From the NCBI RefSeq assembly GCF_008831285.2, contig NC_045142.1, positions 5,649,501-5,713,500 on the forward strand: a stretch of 64,000 nucleotides of DNA, read 5' to 3'. The notes beneath the pieces are model-generated. The model saw nothing but the letters and a program-made list of their open reading frames with translations. It was not told where the DNA came from and ran no database searches. Within the stretch, counting starts at the first letter, position 1, and each line of letters opens with the position of its first letter. Shown here in pieces: positions 23,481 through 36,679 of the stretch. The DNA is from Nymphaea colorata (Eukaryota > Streptophyta > Magnoliopsida > Nymphaeales > Nymphaeaceae). A program made the translations under genes and the position numbers.

Positions 23481-26400
23481 CCATTGACCAAACTTTACAC
23501 ATTTGGCGACACAACTTAAACATCTTATTTTCTTTATATCAAGGAGTTAGCTTGAACTTTGATACACAAATATACATAAAAACTAATGTATATTTAAAAA
23601 TATTTACAACTTAATAAACATAAATAGCATATGACATGAACCTAGCTGCGGATTTGGTGAATCGGTTGATTCAGTGATTCAATTGGATTGACCGTGAATC
23701 GATAAACAATTTAATTAAATAATATATAAAAACAATCGAAAATAATAAAAAAATCTTACAAATGTTCCAAAAGAATTAAAAATTTAATCATGAGGCTTTT
23801 TAGAAACGACCACCAAGTTACCCAATTAAATTGGTTAATTTGCCATGAATTGAACGAGTCCTTCCAGGCAATTACCATAGTGTTGATGCGTTCTTTCAAT
23901 TAACATGAGGAGAAAGAAACAAGAAGTGGGCACCTAATATAAAATAATAATTTATGCAAATAATAATTGTTACACAATAGAAAAATACACATAGCTTGCA
24001 CTTTATTTAATCAATTATGTTTCTTAAATCTTCTCTTCCAAGAAATACACTTGACATGTAGTTAGTAGAAAGAAAATTAATTCTTGAAGAAAAAAATACA
24101 TTTTCTCAAGGACAAAAATAGATAGCTATAACTACCATTTGGTATAAAGAACTTGTTAAAAGAAAAAGACATCTAAGGAGATGAAAAAGAGTCCAAATTT
24201 CGCACTTTCGAGTGCCTAAGTACATTTTCAAGGAAAATATTAATGACTATAACTACGTCTTTGAATAAGAGAGTTGTTAAAAAAAGAAGGTTGCTTCGAG
24301 ACTTGAGCGATCTTAGGGTACATGATTCAATTGGAGCGTCGTACAGTTACCATTTGCGATCAAGAAAAATAGAAAGATTCACATTTTAAAAGAACTAAAC
24401 TGAAAATAAGGGGAACATATAAAAGACCCGTTTTTTATGTGATATTTGGGACTCGGAAATTTTGGCAAATTCCTTGTGGCTCTAATGATATTTTACTTGT
24501 ATAATTCAAATGAATTAAACGTTGGTTCTCTTATCACAATGATAACCTTATCTCTCATATAAGATGATTAATAGTTAGTTGAAAACTCTTTCTGGTCTAA
24601 TATTTAGCCAGACCTTACTCGATGTGCCTAAGCTTTTATAACTTAGTGGTTTGGGAGGTTGGATGTAAGTTTGTAAAATATACTAAGCGGGTAGTATTTC
24701 ATAAGGAGAATATTGTATAATTTGTATTCTTGAGATATATTTCTATTATACGTGTTTGAAAAACACAGTGTTCTTGTTCCAAAAAAACATTCTGATATTG
24801 TCCAACGTTTGTATGTTACATTTACAAAAATATCTACATCTATATCATGTGTCATCAAATAAGAGCACAAGAACATAGTATTTTTTAAAATATGTATGTT
24901 AATTGTTAAGAACAAGATGTTCCATACCAAAGACCTTCTAAGAGCTTGTTTGATTAGTGCACCCTAGCAAAAGACTGTGGTGTTTGCAAATGTGTGCGAT
25001 CAAAGAAAAGAGAGAACACGATCCAAATTGAATCGAAATCAACTTTGATCAAATAAAAATAGAAAATAATTGAGAAAATGGATTATGCCTTACACTTCTC
25101 TGTAAATCTACAGGACCCACTCAATAATAAAACAAAACAAAATGAGCGGCACAATTCAATTTCCCTAAATTAATGCTTAACTCATATGCTACTTATATAT
25201 AAACGTAATATTTATTTAACTTCATTTGTCATGTATCAGATGTTGTACGGTGACTAAAAATTAGAAATCCATCGCTATGAATTATTGTTAAAAATACCAT
25301 GAACCAGTGTCATATTATAAATACAACTAGCGATAAATTTTTAATTTTTCATCTAGTAACATTCGGTACTTAGCAACATTCGAAATACTGTATCATAGAA
25401 CCATGTAACCTCTGCATCATTATGTTTATGTTTAAGTGTGAAAAGGAACATAGGTAGAAAAATAAATAATTTTCAATTCAAGAAAACAATGGAGACATTG
25501 GTTGCTTGAGACCTACTTTAGACAGATGTTGTGTATGCTTTACTTCAACCATTTGCTGCCCACTTTTGAGAACTCAAAGTAAAGTGTTGGTGAGTCTACA
25601 CAGTTTATATAGAATATGAGTTGTTGGATATTGAATTCCAGAAAAAATTGTCTGAATCATTGTTCTCATTAGGAGAAACAAACGTCCAGCGATGGATTAA
25701 ACTTTCTTCACTGTTAAGTCATACTTAAGAGAAAATATTGGCAGATAGAAATCTTGAAAGGAAGAAAAATATTTCGTGTAAGCATAGGACGGGTGACAAT
25801 AAAGAAACTAATAATCTTTGTTCACTTACAAAATTTATATTGGACATCACATATTTGCAGACGTGTGAATATAATGTGACGAATTTAAATAATAGTCATT
25901 TGGATAGAACCCTCGAAAACCCACTTTTGTGGATGTGTGAAAGCATGATATTAACTTTTAATTTTGGTTTTAGGAAGCGTTTGCGTGCCCCTTTGAACTA
26001 TGCTCGTAAAGCCCATAGTTACTACCTTATTCATTTGTGTAACATTTTGTCCAAATAAAGGGCAGGGCGGGGCGGGGCGGAAATCATTGCAAATGAGCGA
26101 AGACATGAAATAAGTACATTAAAAGGCCGTTTGATAATGAAAATAGTTTGTTACTATTTTGTGAATCTGTCTTAAAGATTGAACCTTCTGACATATTTAT
26201 AAAACACTGTAACAAGTGTTTCATTTTTTTTTTTAAACAGATTCATGAAACAGTAACAAACTTTACCTTTACAAACACTCCCGAAAGGTCAGGTGAGGAT
26301 TCAATCCAGATAATGGATCAAAATAGCAAAACTCTCAAGCTTAGCCGGACTCAACCAGTTTGCGGTCCGTGCCTCGTCAAGAGGTTTTTGTACATTTCTT

Positions 26401-26662
26401 CTTGTTATCAAGTTGCCTTAATCCCGGGACGACACGACATGGGGTGCGATGTAGTCTTTTGCACGCTCTTACATTTTGTTCTTTTGTATAAATGTATTTT
26501 GTCAATAAGATACAAGGATGATCCCCAGGCAGTGATGGAGCCAAAAAAAATTGTTCAGAGGAACACTAATTCATAGGTTTTCATACCTGGAAGTGCAATT
26601 ATATGTATAAAAAAGTAAATACTCAACCATATTAATGTAAAAATGAAAGAAAGGGTTGCAGC
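23481..26662. other. Intergenic, no gene seen
   Basis: AT-rich, without recognisable genes. The open frame at 26148-26576 (plus, 142 codons) is not supported: its start overlaps a repeat-like inverted pair (TAGTTTGTTACTATTTTGTG and ATGAAACAGTAACAAACT, about 26142-26256) and its product has no motif. GGGCGG words repeat at 26068-26082. Confidence 0.5.
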
Positions 26663-27076
26663 TAGGGATGTCAATATATCCGTTTTAAATCGGATATCCG
26701 ACCGATCTGATTCGAAAAAAATCAGATATGAAAAAAAATTTAATATTCAATTAAAAAATCAGATCGGATTCAGGTTTAATAAATGGCATCCGATCGGATT
26801 CAGATTACGGAATCAAATCAGATTCATTTTTAGACAAATATAATGCTATTAAATTTTGAAAATTGGTAAAATCTGGTTCAAAATTCGGATTCGGATTCAG
26901 ATTCAGATATAAATATAAAAATCAGATTTGGAACAGATTCAAATTGTAAAATCGGAGTTTCATATTCCTATATGATTTTTCTTTATGCGAATTCGAATAT
27001 GAATATGTGAATATCCAAAAAAAACAAATATGATTAAAAATATATCTGATCTGAATCTGATGCGTTGACATCCCTA
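26663..27076. mobile_element. Best-preserved hAT-like miniature element, family A, perfect 8-bp duplication
   Basis: 414 bp with termini TAGGGATGTCAA and TTGACATCCCTA, perfect 12-bp inverted repeats. It is flanked on both sides by the identical octamer GTTGCAGC (26655-26662 and 27077-27084). An 8-bp target duplication with TAGGG-type ends is characteristic of the hAT superfamily. The interior is composed of degenerate GATCGGATTC/GAATCTGAT words and codes for nothing, so movement would need a transposase supplied elsewhere. The perfect flanks suggest a fairly recent insertion. Confidence 0.85.
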
Positions 27077-27084
27077 GTTGCAGC

Positions 27085-29276
27085 GGAGTCTATGCTAATT
27101 TCTAGGGTTGGTTTGCGGCCCCTTCCTTCGATCGCTTCACCAACTACTTTTCAAAATAATTATTAGTAGGAGCTTAATCGAGTCATTTTTTAGATAATAT
27201 AAAAGCACGTAACTAGCTGCTGATTGCTGCTAAGGGAGGATTGATTCTCGAAGGAGACCATCGAGGTTCTTAGTTTAATTAAAATGAACCTCTGAACCCC
27301 TTATTAATTTAATAATGACTCTCAGTTTCACAACTAACAACTGATTGCTGTGTGTGTTTACAAATAAACAAATGCAACAACTTAAATCTAAGGTTAATTA
27401 GGTTCTTCTAACATGAGACATGTTAACTATCTGCCACCCCGTGATCTGCGCCGCCCAATGGCAGCGCGCTTGCCCTAGAAAAATGATTGTGGCGCGTTTG
27501 GATGACACCTCAAAACTAATTTTTAACGGAAAACCTTCTAAGGATGCATTTTCAGTCGCGTTTGAATGACAAAACTCATTTTTCGCCAAAACTGTTTTTT
27601 AAAAAGAGAGTGAATAACCTGACACCCAGATTATTGATAAAAAAAAAATATACAAACCAGTTTTTAAATCTTGGTTAAAAACCTATTTTTTTTAAAAAAA
27701 AATTAGTTTCATGAAACTATTATTGCTGCAACGCCACTGGCAGGAAACCATTGTTTTTTTTTCTTTTAAACAGATCTTATGCTAGAACAAATCTCAAACC
27801 ATGATCTCTATTCTTCCGCAACAATCCTGCGGGGAAAGGCCCCCTAACCTTTTATTCTTAGATTTCAGGCCATCAAATGCAATATAAAAATATTAAAACA
27901 TGTTAGATTCTAATCAATTAAAATATTTTTATTTAAAACTAATAATTAATTAAAATATATCCTGTCCTCGAGAGGGTCGGCGCAATGGTTTGGGTAGATA
28001 TTAATAGGTGATAGTTCTTGTTTCATATCGTTAAGACATCAACTTCCTTGCATTGCAACGGGCCAACGACATGCAAGTTAAACAAAAAATTAAAATGATG
28101 AGCCGGCCTCTTCCTCCTAAAAGGACAAAGAATTGAATGGAAGCTTCAAAGTAGGATGAAATTACTCTTTACATTCACCAAAAAATTAAAATATTTGTAT
28201 TCAAAACTAGAAGTATAAACCCTTTATAAAGACTTTAAGATGTCACCCATCAAGAAATGTGACCATCACATTACTACATTTCAAGAAAAAAAGGCACTAC
28301 CCACAAAAAATATTTTAAGAATTTCAAAAACCTAATGATGTTGCAAAATAATGAAAGCTAAAAAAGAATATTACCTCGAGGGGTTGTAGACTTGTAGGTT
28401 ATAGTGCACTGAGCGGCAATACGGTCCACCTCAAAGGGGTCAAAGGTTCAAATCATGTGGTCACCATTACGGCCCAATGCACTCATCTTGTAGATTGTAA
28501 TAGGTCCTGACGCAAGCTTTGTGTCGTTGGCAGTGAAAAAAAACACTTACCCTAAAAAAGAGATTAAAAAAAAAAACTAAAAAGAACACTTGGTTTGGAG
28601 TCCCACCTATTAGCTACTATGCATAAATAAACCTACAAGATCGGGTAGGCTAATTACGAGTTCTTGGTCTCTGGAAGAAACAAAATGCACATCAAATGGG
28701 AGCTGGATGACATCGACTTTAATAGCAAAAAGGAGAAATAAATATGCCCAAGAATTTAAAAAGACAAGAAAAAAAATTAAGCATGTTGTTGAAATCAGTT
28801 TTGGAAGGGAATTGGCCAGAACACGCTAGCTGCTCCTTTGAGGAATTCAGCTGAATTGTGAACAGAAAAATGTTTATTTTTTAAAAATAATATGAGTGAA
28901 AATATATATGAAATAATTAAAACTCTTAAAATCACCTTAAAAAAAAATTAAAATGACATACGGCACTCTTGAATTGACCACTCAAATGCCTATTTAACTA
29001 CTCATTTGATTCAGATTGACCGATTCAGGAGGATTTTGCTAAAAAGTTGCGAAAAAGGAGCCACAGTGAAAAGTCAATAGCAGTGGACATCCCAATGATG
29101 CATGTCACTCACTTTTTTTTTTAATTAAGAATGCTCTCTCTCTCTTTATATATATATAAAGGTTCTACTGTTGATTCCAAGTTGGTTTAAGGTCTGAGTT
29201 GTCTTTGGAATTTATTTTTTCTTTTTTTTTTAAGAAAAAGTAGAAAAAGATGGAGAATATAGTGATTGCTTTCAAT

Positions 29277-29326
<50 letters not shown>

Positions 29327-30465
29327 GTTGGTTAGGATCTGAGTTGTCTTCGGAATTCAGTTTTTCCTTTAAGAAAAAAAATAAAAGAAAAAGTAGAAAA
29401 AGATTGAGCATATATTGATTGCTTGCAGTGCTGTTCAGGTAAGGTCGATTGAGGGTCCACAAGGAACAGTTGGTTGGTCCATAACCATGGTACCGTTTGT
29501 CCCCCCATAAGAAAGAAAGCGACCCACTCATTTCCTTACCTTTCAGCAACAAGCAAAATCCTCCTCCCACTTGGTTCCACTCTGCTTTGGTTTCTATTCC
29601 ACTATATTCATTACAGGAAGATTGGTATATATATATATATATATACTGTAGAGGTCTTATGCAATACCCAGAGTACAGTCTTCATATATATATAGATGCA
29701 CTAAGCATGAATACAGGTTCTTTGTCTCTATATCAAGTGAGTTGAAGGAATATCCTACCGCCCGAGTGAAACCCAAAGCCACTGCTGACATCATGATCGA
29801 GGATCGTGTCAGGGATTTAGAGTGGGGAGAATATACCGTCAACTTGGTACGCTACCCCACTCAATTGACTGAGCAGTACAATGTTTATAGGAATCAAATT
29901 GACGACCAAACTTCGACCGGTTTGCCAGCTATTCTATGTTCATTGAGTCAATTATTTGTTTCTATAGATTCTTTCACATATATTTTAGAAAATTATACAT
30001 TTCTATATACACACGCATGCTAGGCATACACATGCACACACACATACACATACATTGTGGTTGGTCCCATTCCTATAATGTGTTTGATGAACTGTTACCG
30101 ATAGCCTTTGAGCTGGGGCTGGCCCCTTTTGACTCATCCAGCCAGACATTAGAAAAATGGTGATCATTGAAGGTGGTATAATTCCTGTTCCATTGTTGGA
30201 GTGTTCCAAGTTGTGGTAGTAATGATAGGATGCATTGGAATTCCCATCCATAATGTCTTTGCCCAATGATTCCTCAACTCTCCCAAGTTTTTGTAATTTT
30301 TGGAGCAATTAGAACAAAAAAAAAGTTGTCCATTGACATTTTTATGTTTGATAGTCTCGGATCTCAAATACCAATGTGATTTAAGATTAGCGCTGCTCTA
30401 AAATAAACTGTACAAACAAAAATTGTATATATATATATATATATACACATACACACACACCATGT
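27085..30465. other. Intergenic with microsatellites, no gene seen
   Basis: No coding gene is recognised. A (CT)n run followed by (AT)n lies at about 29278-29323, with another (AT)n at about 29626-29645. Frames crossing 29292-30370 are interrupted by microsatellite sequence and give no domain. Near 28380-28540 there is a GC-balanced stretch without motif. Confidence 0.5.
29278..29323. repeat. (CT)n(AT)n compound microsatellite
   Basis: A run of CT dinucleotides passes directly into TA dinucleotides in intergenic DNA. A shorter (CT)n(TA)n pair with related flanking sequence lies at about 29134-29157, so the two form a diverged repeat of each other. Confidence 0.85.
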
Positions 30466-30469
30466 TTGT

Positions 30470-30832
30470 TTCTTCAGATATCTATATATTCACATTCATA
30501 TTCAAATTCAGAATAAAAAATATCCGTATTTGAATCTGAAACCTGAATTCATAATCTGAATCCTATTTTTAAATTAACATCTGAATCAGATTTTTAAGCT
30601 GAATTCAGGTCATATTGTAGATATTGAGTATAAGATATTTATTACAAACTATATTGGATCCGAATCTGAATTTGACCAATATTTATTTAAATCTGAATCT
30701 GGTTAAATGTTATTTTATGTCCGAATCTGACCTAAATTCTTAATTAATTAGATGTCAAAAAAAATTCGTATGCTATTTTGTTATGTGGCTCGATGAATAT
30801 GTTGATCTAAATTGGATTTGTCGACATCCCTA
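30470..30832. mobile_element. Family A element, left end unclear
   Basis: The right end TCGACATCCCTA is a family A terminus and the interior consists of the same ATTCAAATTCAGAAT/CTGAATCTG words as at 26663-27076. The left terminus is not recognisable beside an (AT)n and CA-rich run at about 30428-30462, so this copy may be truncated. Confidence 0.5.
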
Positions 30833-31524
30833 AAATACTTGCATAACTGCAAGTGACTACTTAAATTATGAGTGTGACTTCGTGTTATGAGTTGATGTGG
30901 GAGGACTGAAGGGGCCGTCCCCCTTATAAATACATCGCTTTGTGTTGTGAGCCAAAATGAGGGGGCCCCGGAGAGGGCTTTTACACCCCACGTGTTATCT
31001 TATAACAAATAATTTGCTCGCTTAAATTATTTATACAATAATTCCAACACATGCTTTAAGTGGTGAAGAACATTAAATACATTTAACTGTAGAGTTTTAT
31101 TAATCTGCAACTTTGGTCAATTATGTTACAATTATTTTTTTCTTTTTTTTTTTGCTGCGATTGTAAAGACAAAAGCTAAATACATGTACAAGAGAAATTG
31201 AAACGGTAGAAAAATTGGGCTAAAAATGCAATTTATGATTTTTCATTAAATTAAATTATGTTGTAATTAGGATACAACAATATTATATATATATATATAT
31301 ATACTCTAGCTATTTAGAGTTACCCAACCATCTAACTAAAGTTTTATTGCAGACAGATGGTTTTGTTGAGAGAAAAACATAAAGAAAAATATGAAAATTA
31401 ATATTAAATGACAAAAATACCTATCACATTTTTCCTTTGCTTTTTTCTTAATTGTCTATCAGATCAAAAGCTCAAGTTAGATGGCTGGATGACTCTAAAA
31501 AGCCAGAACCACCATTCAATTTTT

Positions 31525-31566
<42 letters not shown>

Positions 31567-31658
31567 CATGAAATTAGATGTTAGATAGATATTTTTAATA
31601 TGGCACAAGTTGAGCACCTATTAAGAAATTAAACGTGAGAAAGAGTGTGTGCTTCATT
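30833..31658. other. Intergenic, AT-rich, two (AT)n runs
   Basis: No gene seen. (AT)n runs lie at about 31280-31303 and 31527-31563. The segments around them (TCTAAAAAGCCAGAACCACC near 31494 and a related stretch near 17367) look like copies of one dispersed repeat. Confidence 0.5.
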
Positions 31659-31758
31659 GACATAAGGACAGTTGACTCGTTAACTCAACATATAAGACTT
31701 TTTCTTAGCTGTTGCAATTAAATAATGACATAAGGACAGTTGACTCGTTAACTCAACA
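31659..31758. repeat. 32-bp direct repeat, period 68
   Basis: A 32-bp segment beginning GACATAAGGACAGTTGACTC occurs at 31659-31690 and again, identically, at 31727-31758. The sequence between them is AT-rich. Confidence 0.85.
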
Positions 31759-31960
31759 ATAAAGGTTAATAGAGATTTTCCTTTTTTTTTCTTTTTTTTT
31801 TTTGCATTCTTGGCAATAAAACTTGTCGCAGGGAGGCCAAACACGTTCATAGTGGGTGTTCAGTTGAGTTCATTTTTCAACTCAAACTCAACTCATTTAA
31901 TAAACAAGTCGAGCTCGAATCCAGAGTTCGAGTCGAGCTGGCTCGTTGAAGAGCTTTATA

Positions 31961-32335
<375 letters not shown>

Positions 32336-32812
32336 AGAAGGTGAGTCCCTCAATCCGGCAAGGAGGGATCCATTCCTATAAATGCATTGCACAATATTGT
32401 AACACCTCATTTTTATAGTTTAATCTTGTATTAAAGATCATGAGGGTTGGTGTGGTGGGCAATTGCCCACATCAGCTCATGATAAAAAAATTCTTTGGGA
32501 GGACTCAAAATTATATGATGATGATTCAAAAAATTGAATTTAGCCCCACACTATACTTGGGCTAGTAACTCGAGCTACTGCTGAGTGCGTATGAAAAGCA
32601 ACCTACTTTGATCACATATCTTTTTCCAGTAGTCATTTGCTGGGGATTAAACAAAAATAAAAAACAAAAAATGCACCATCACCAAGGTTGGAATAGTATG
32701 CCAAAGCACATATAATCAGATCCCAAAACGAGCATTATCCACATTATCAGACGCAGAAAAACACATGCTCTTCCCATCATGCAGCGCCAACTCCCCTTCA
32801 AATTGTTACTAA

Positions 32813-33005
32813 TAGGGATGTCAGCGGATCGGATTAGATTCGAATCAAATGTAATATTCACTTTTTGGATGTATACATATTTGGATTCGATTTCGTATTC
32901 AAATATGAGAGTAGAAAAATGAAGCCGATCCGAACCCAATTTTTAGACTAACAACCTAATCTGAATACGAATCTGAATCTAACTTTTAAATTGAACCCAA
33001 ACCGC
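32813..33005. mobile_element. Truncated family A element
   Basis: The left terminus TAGGGATGTCAGCGG is followed by GGATCGGATTAGATTCG-type words. No matching right terminus was found before family-like sequence ends near 33005, so the copy is probably truncated. Confidence 0.5.
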
Positions 33006-34209
33006 AGTACAAGATGTTAAAATTTGAAATATGGTTTCATGGTTTGGGTTTCTTGCTTGCATCAAATTCATCTTATTGGATATTCAACGTGCTAATGATA
33101 ATATGTTTGCCTTTATATATATAATTGTCAGCCAGTCATTGATGGAGAAATACAGTGAGGTGAGGCCAGAAGCTAGGTTTCTCTTGGAAAATCTCGATTC
33201 CCATGTTTTTACAACTGGGTTTGGTTCAACCCTTCCAGAAATTGGTTCTACAAGTTAGTTCATGACTTTCAACATCAGGCAGATAGCTAAGATTTAGGTG
33301 TGCAAGCGTGCACATACACACACACACACACACACATTCGTTAGTCAGTTTATGTGTTGCTTATATTCATAAATTCACGTGAATTCTTAAAGTCATCCAT
33401 GCATATACACTTCATCTATTTTTCACTTCATATCAAGTTTAATAATCATTGGAAGAAATCAACTAGGAATTTCCAAATCAGATAATTGTGGTATTATGAT
33501 CTCATGATCGACGAATTGCAAACATAATAATACCTGCACGGAGTTCATGCTGGACTTGGTATGAGACAAAAGCTCGAAGAAGCTGCTGTCAAACATCAGT
33601 TGAGCTTAAACATCCCTTGTTTCAGTTCGTCCAGCTTGTTTCTCAGACAAAGTAACTTTTGATATTCAAAACTATACGTTCATCCTCACAAATATGAACT
33701 ACAAGTTTGCCAAACACATTCGATAGAACGGAACGTATCCTAAATCACATTTAACTAGAGTGTCATTTTGTCCTTGTTCTTGTATCCTGACCCTGAGCAG
33801 TGGCACAGGGCATAAAATTTTTTTAGAGTTGGACAAAGAGCACACTGTTGATTTGTAATAGGCCTCGACACCCTCCGCTGACAGGGGCTAGGCTTAGGCC
33901 AGGCAGTAATGGCCACACTGGGCCTAACCTTAAATAGGATATGTTGCAACTTGATATTTAAGGTGGAACTACCCAATGCCAGACTGAGCCTGATAGGACC
34001 AGAAAAGCCTGGCTCAAGACCAATTTCCCCAAAAACCCGCACTCCCTGCTCGTTGAGCTACAAAAAAGTTGGATCAGGATCGTCACAGATTGGCCAACCA
34101 ATGCTTCCAATGTATAGAATATCTACGTTTCTGAATAATTATGAGTACAATATTATTGGAATGAAAGATGCTGTCTTAAATATTAAAATCAAATCTAAGC
34201 AATCATCTG
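33006..34209. other. Region 3' of the kaurene synthase gene
   Basis: No gene recognised. An (AC)n run lies at about 33312-33337. From about 33790 to 34030 the sequence is rich in GGGCCTAACC, AGGCCTCGACACC and AAGCCTGGCTC words, resembling a decayed family F-like repeat. Part of this may be the 3' UTR of the neighbouring gene; no clear AATAAA follows the stop closely. Confidence 0.4.
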
Positions 34210-36617
34210 CTAGGCAGAAGAAAGATCAAGAGGCGCATGAATGACTGCATAAATGGCACCCATCATTTCTTTTGGGGAGGTGAACCCATCACAATTGGCA
34301 TAGAAGAGGTGAAGGATTCTGCACATCTTCCAGAACAGATCTTTACATGCTCGAGGGACCTCACTGCCACTGTTTTTCACAACTAGACCCAGCAGTTCCT
34401 GCCTGCTCTCATCTATGATGCTCCTTATTTGTCTAATTGCTTCCTCCTCAGAAGCACACGCCCGCTCTCTCATATACAATGATATGCTGCTCAACTTCCC
34501 CTCACTGCTTTCTCTCTGCAAATGAAATTCAGTAATGATTATCAGTATCTAGTCATTTGTCCTAATTCTATTCCTCGCCCGAAGGACAATGACTTGTACA
34601 CACATTGAAATGCTTTTGAAATTCACTGCTGGAAACTGAGCCCAGTTTAGCAGAATGGAGGTATGTCATCATCACTACCAGTTACAGGACGTGAACCATG
34701 GCCAAAGTAGAGGCGTGTTGCAGCTTGTGAATGCAAAACAACCTGGAGATGCTGATCAGAGGATACTTTTGGTTTAGCAGGTCATGAATTTAGATTATAT
34801 ATCTTGGTCAAATAGTGAGTCAACCTACCGCATGGCCTAGACGATGATGGAACTAAGCAAAGCAACAACTTAATCAAACATTTTGCAATCTAACCAGCAG
34901 CTATCGTTCAAGGTATACAGTCATGCAGACAGACCAGACATTTTCAGAGATATCATCAGCCATACTGAAATGGTGCAACAGCAAGTTAGAACAAACCTGA
35001 AAACCTTGAACATCATTGAGGAGGCGCCCACATGTGCTGGTAAGTAGGAAAAGTTGCTCGTATTCAGGAAGATTTATTACCTCATCTGAAACTACTGGCC
35101 CAACAAAATAGAGTGCAGGCAGAATGATTGGTCCTAAGGCAAATGATACCCTTGAATTTGTCATATATTCATCCAGCGTAGGCACCTTCTTATCTATTTT
35201 CCACTCAGCCTCTTTCATCATTGACCTTAGCAGATTAAGCCACTAATGCAATATGAAAATGAGAAATTCTGATTTGAAGAGAACAAAAAACCACGTTCAG
35301 TTAAAAACATATTCTTACTATTTGCTTCAGATGGCCTCTAATATTTCTTCCCTGCCAAGACATGGCTGCAGCAACTAAATCACTGACTGTGCTGCAGAGT
35401 GCAGAAAATATGATCTCCACTTGTGAAGAACAACAATCAGCAGGTGAGCTTGCATCCATTCTGCAAAAAAGATAAAAGGAAATTCCTTGTAAACATGAAC
35501 TTCTGAAGAATTATAAGTTCCAAGAACTGTAAGGTCTACATACTTTTGAACTAATTCTATAAGATTTTCCAGCTCTTCTCTGGAGCCGCCAATATCAAAA
35601 AAGTCATCAACTACAGTTGTAAGGACTCCATTTTTGGCCCATGACATGCGTGCAGTAGCCATTTCAGGAGCAAAAAGTGTTGCTGCTGCAGAGAAATAAC
35701 AGTAGGACAGTTTTTGCCTGGCAAACGTAAGGTGATGCAATCTGTTTTCTTCAACCCATCTGGGAGTGTGAACAGAAGGTAACCATAAGGCTTCACTATT
35801 AAGAGAGGCATTTTACCACCATAGCATAGTTTCAACATACCTATCCAGTTGCTGTAGTTCTTCACGGTATAGAGATTGGCACCAGGTGAAATCTTTAATG
35901 GCCAACCCCATGAAATCCTTATGGTTAACATGGTTGATCCTGGAAAATGCATGGGAACAACAGAAATGAACTTTAAATTACAATAGATGTCTGTGTAATG
36001 AGGAATTAACAGAAAAAAGCTTTTTTGTGTGTGTGCAAGCTGACGCTCAAATATGGCACTTAACTGTGCAGTGAGGTGCTAATAACTTACTTGTATGGTG
36101 CTTTTAGAATGTGGATAGAAGCAGCATTGCAGTTCTCTATGTTTCTCCTGCTTGCAAGACGTTCCAGGTTCATGTGGTAAGGAAACTTGAGGGCATAATC
36201 CACCTGAAAATTGCCATACATGAACTTGTGCCCATTTTTTGTAATGCCTACAGAACTCAAATCTCGATTGCTAAGGCCAGCTAATGAATGTTCTGCTTTT
36301 TAAGCACCAATTCTAGCATTTACCTCTTTGGTTATCACTCTCGTGAATTCATCCCTTTGATTAATCATGGAAAGCTTTTTCTTCAGAAAATCACTCGACC
36401 AGGATTTGAGATTTTGAAGAGCTGGTTCACTTCTGCTAGCAGTAATTTGTGAAGCCCTGTATAATTCTAACACAGCACTTATATCAGATGTGTGTCCTTC
36501 CATTGAGGTCGAAAGCATCACTTCATTGGACCCATCAAAAACATCTGCATCCACACTTTCAAATAACTTAGCTACATTGTCCTTCAAACAAAGGTTAGTG
36601 ATAAACTGATAAGGCCG

Positions 36618-36679
<62 letters not shown>

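Noticed and set aside
26148-26576. 142-codon plus-strand frame
   Set aside because: Begins inside an inverted-repeat-like sequence, has no motif, and neighbours decayed repeats.
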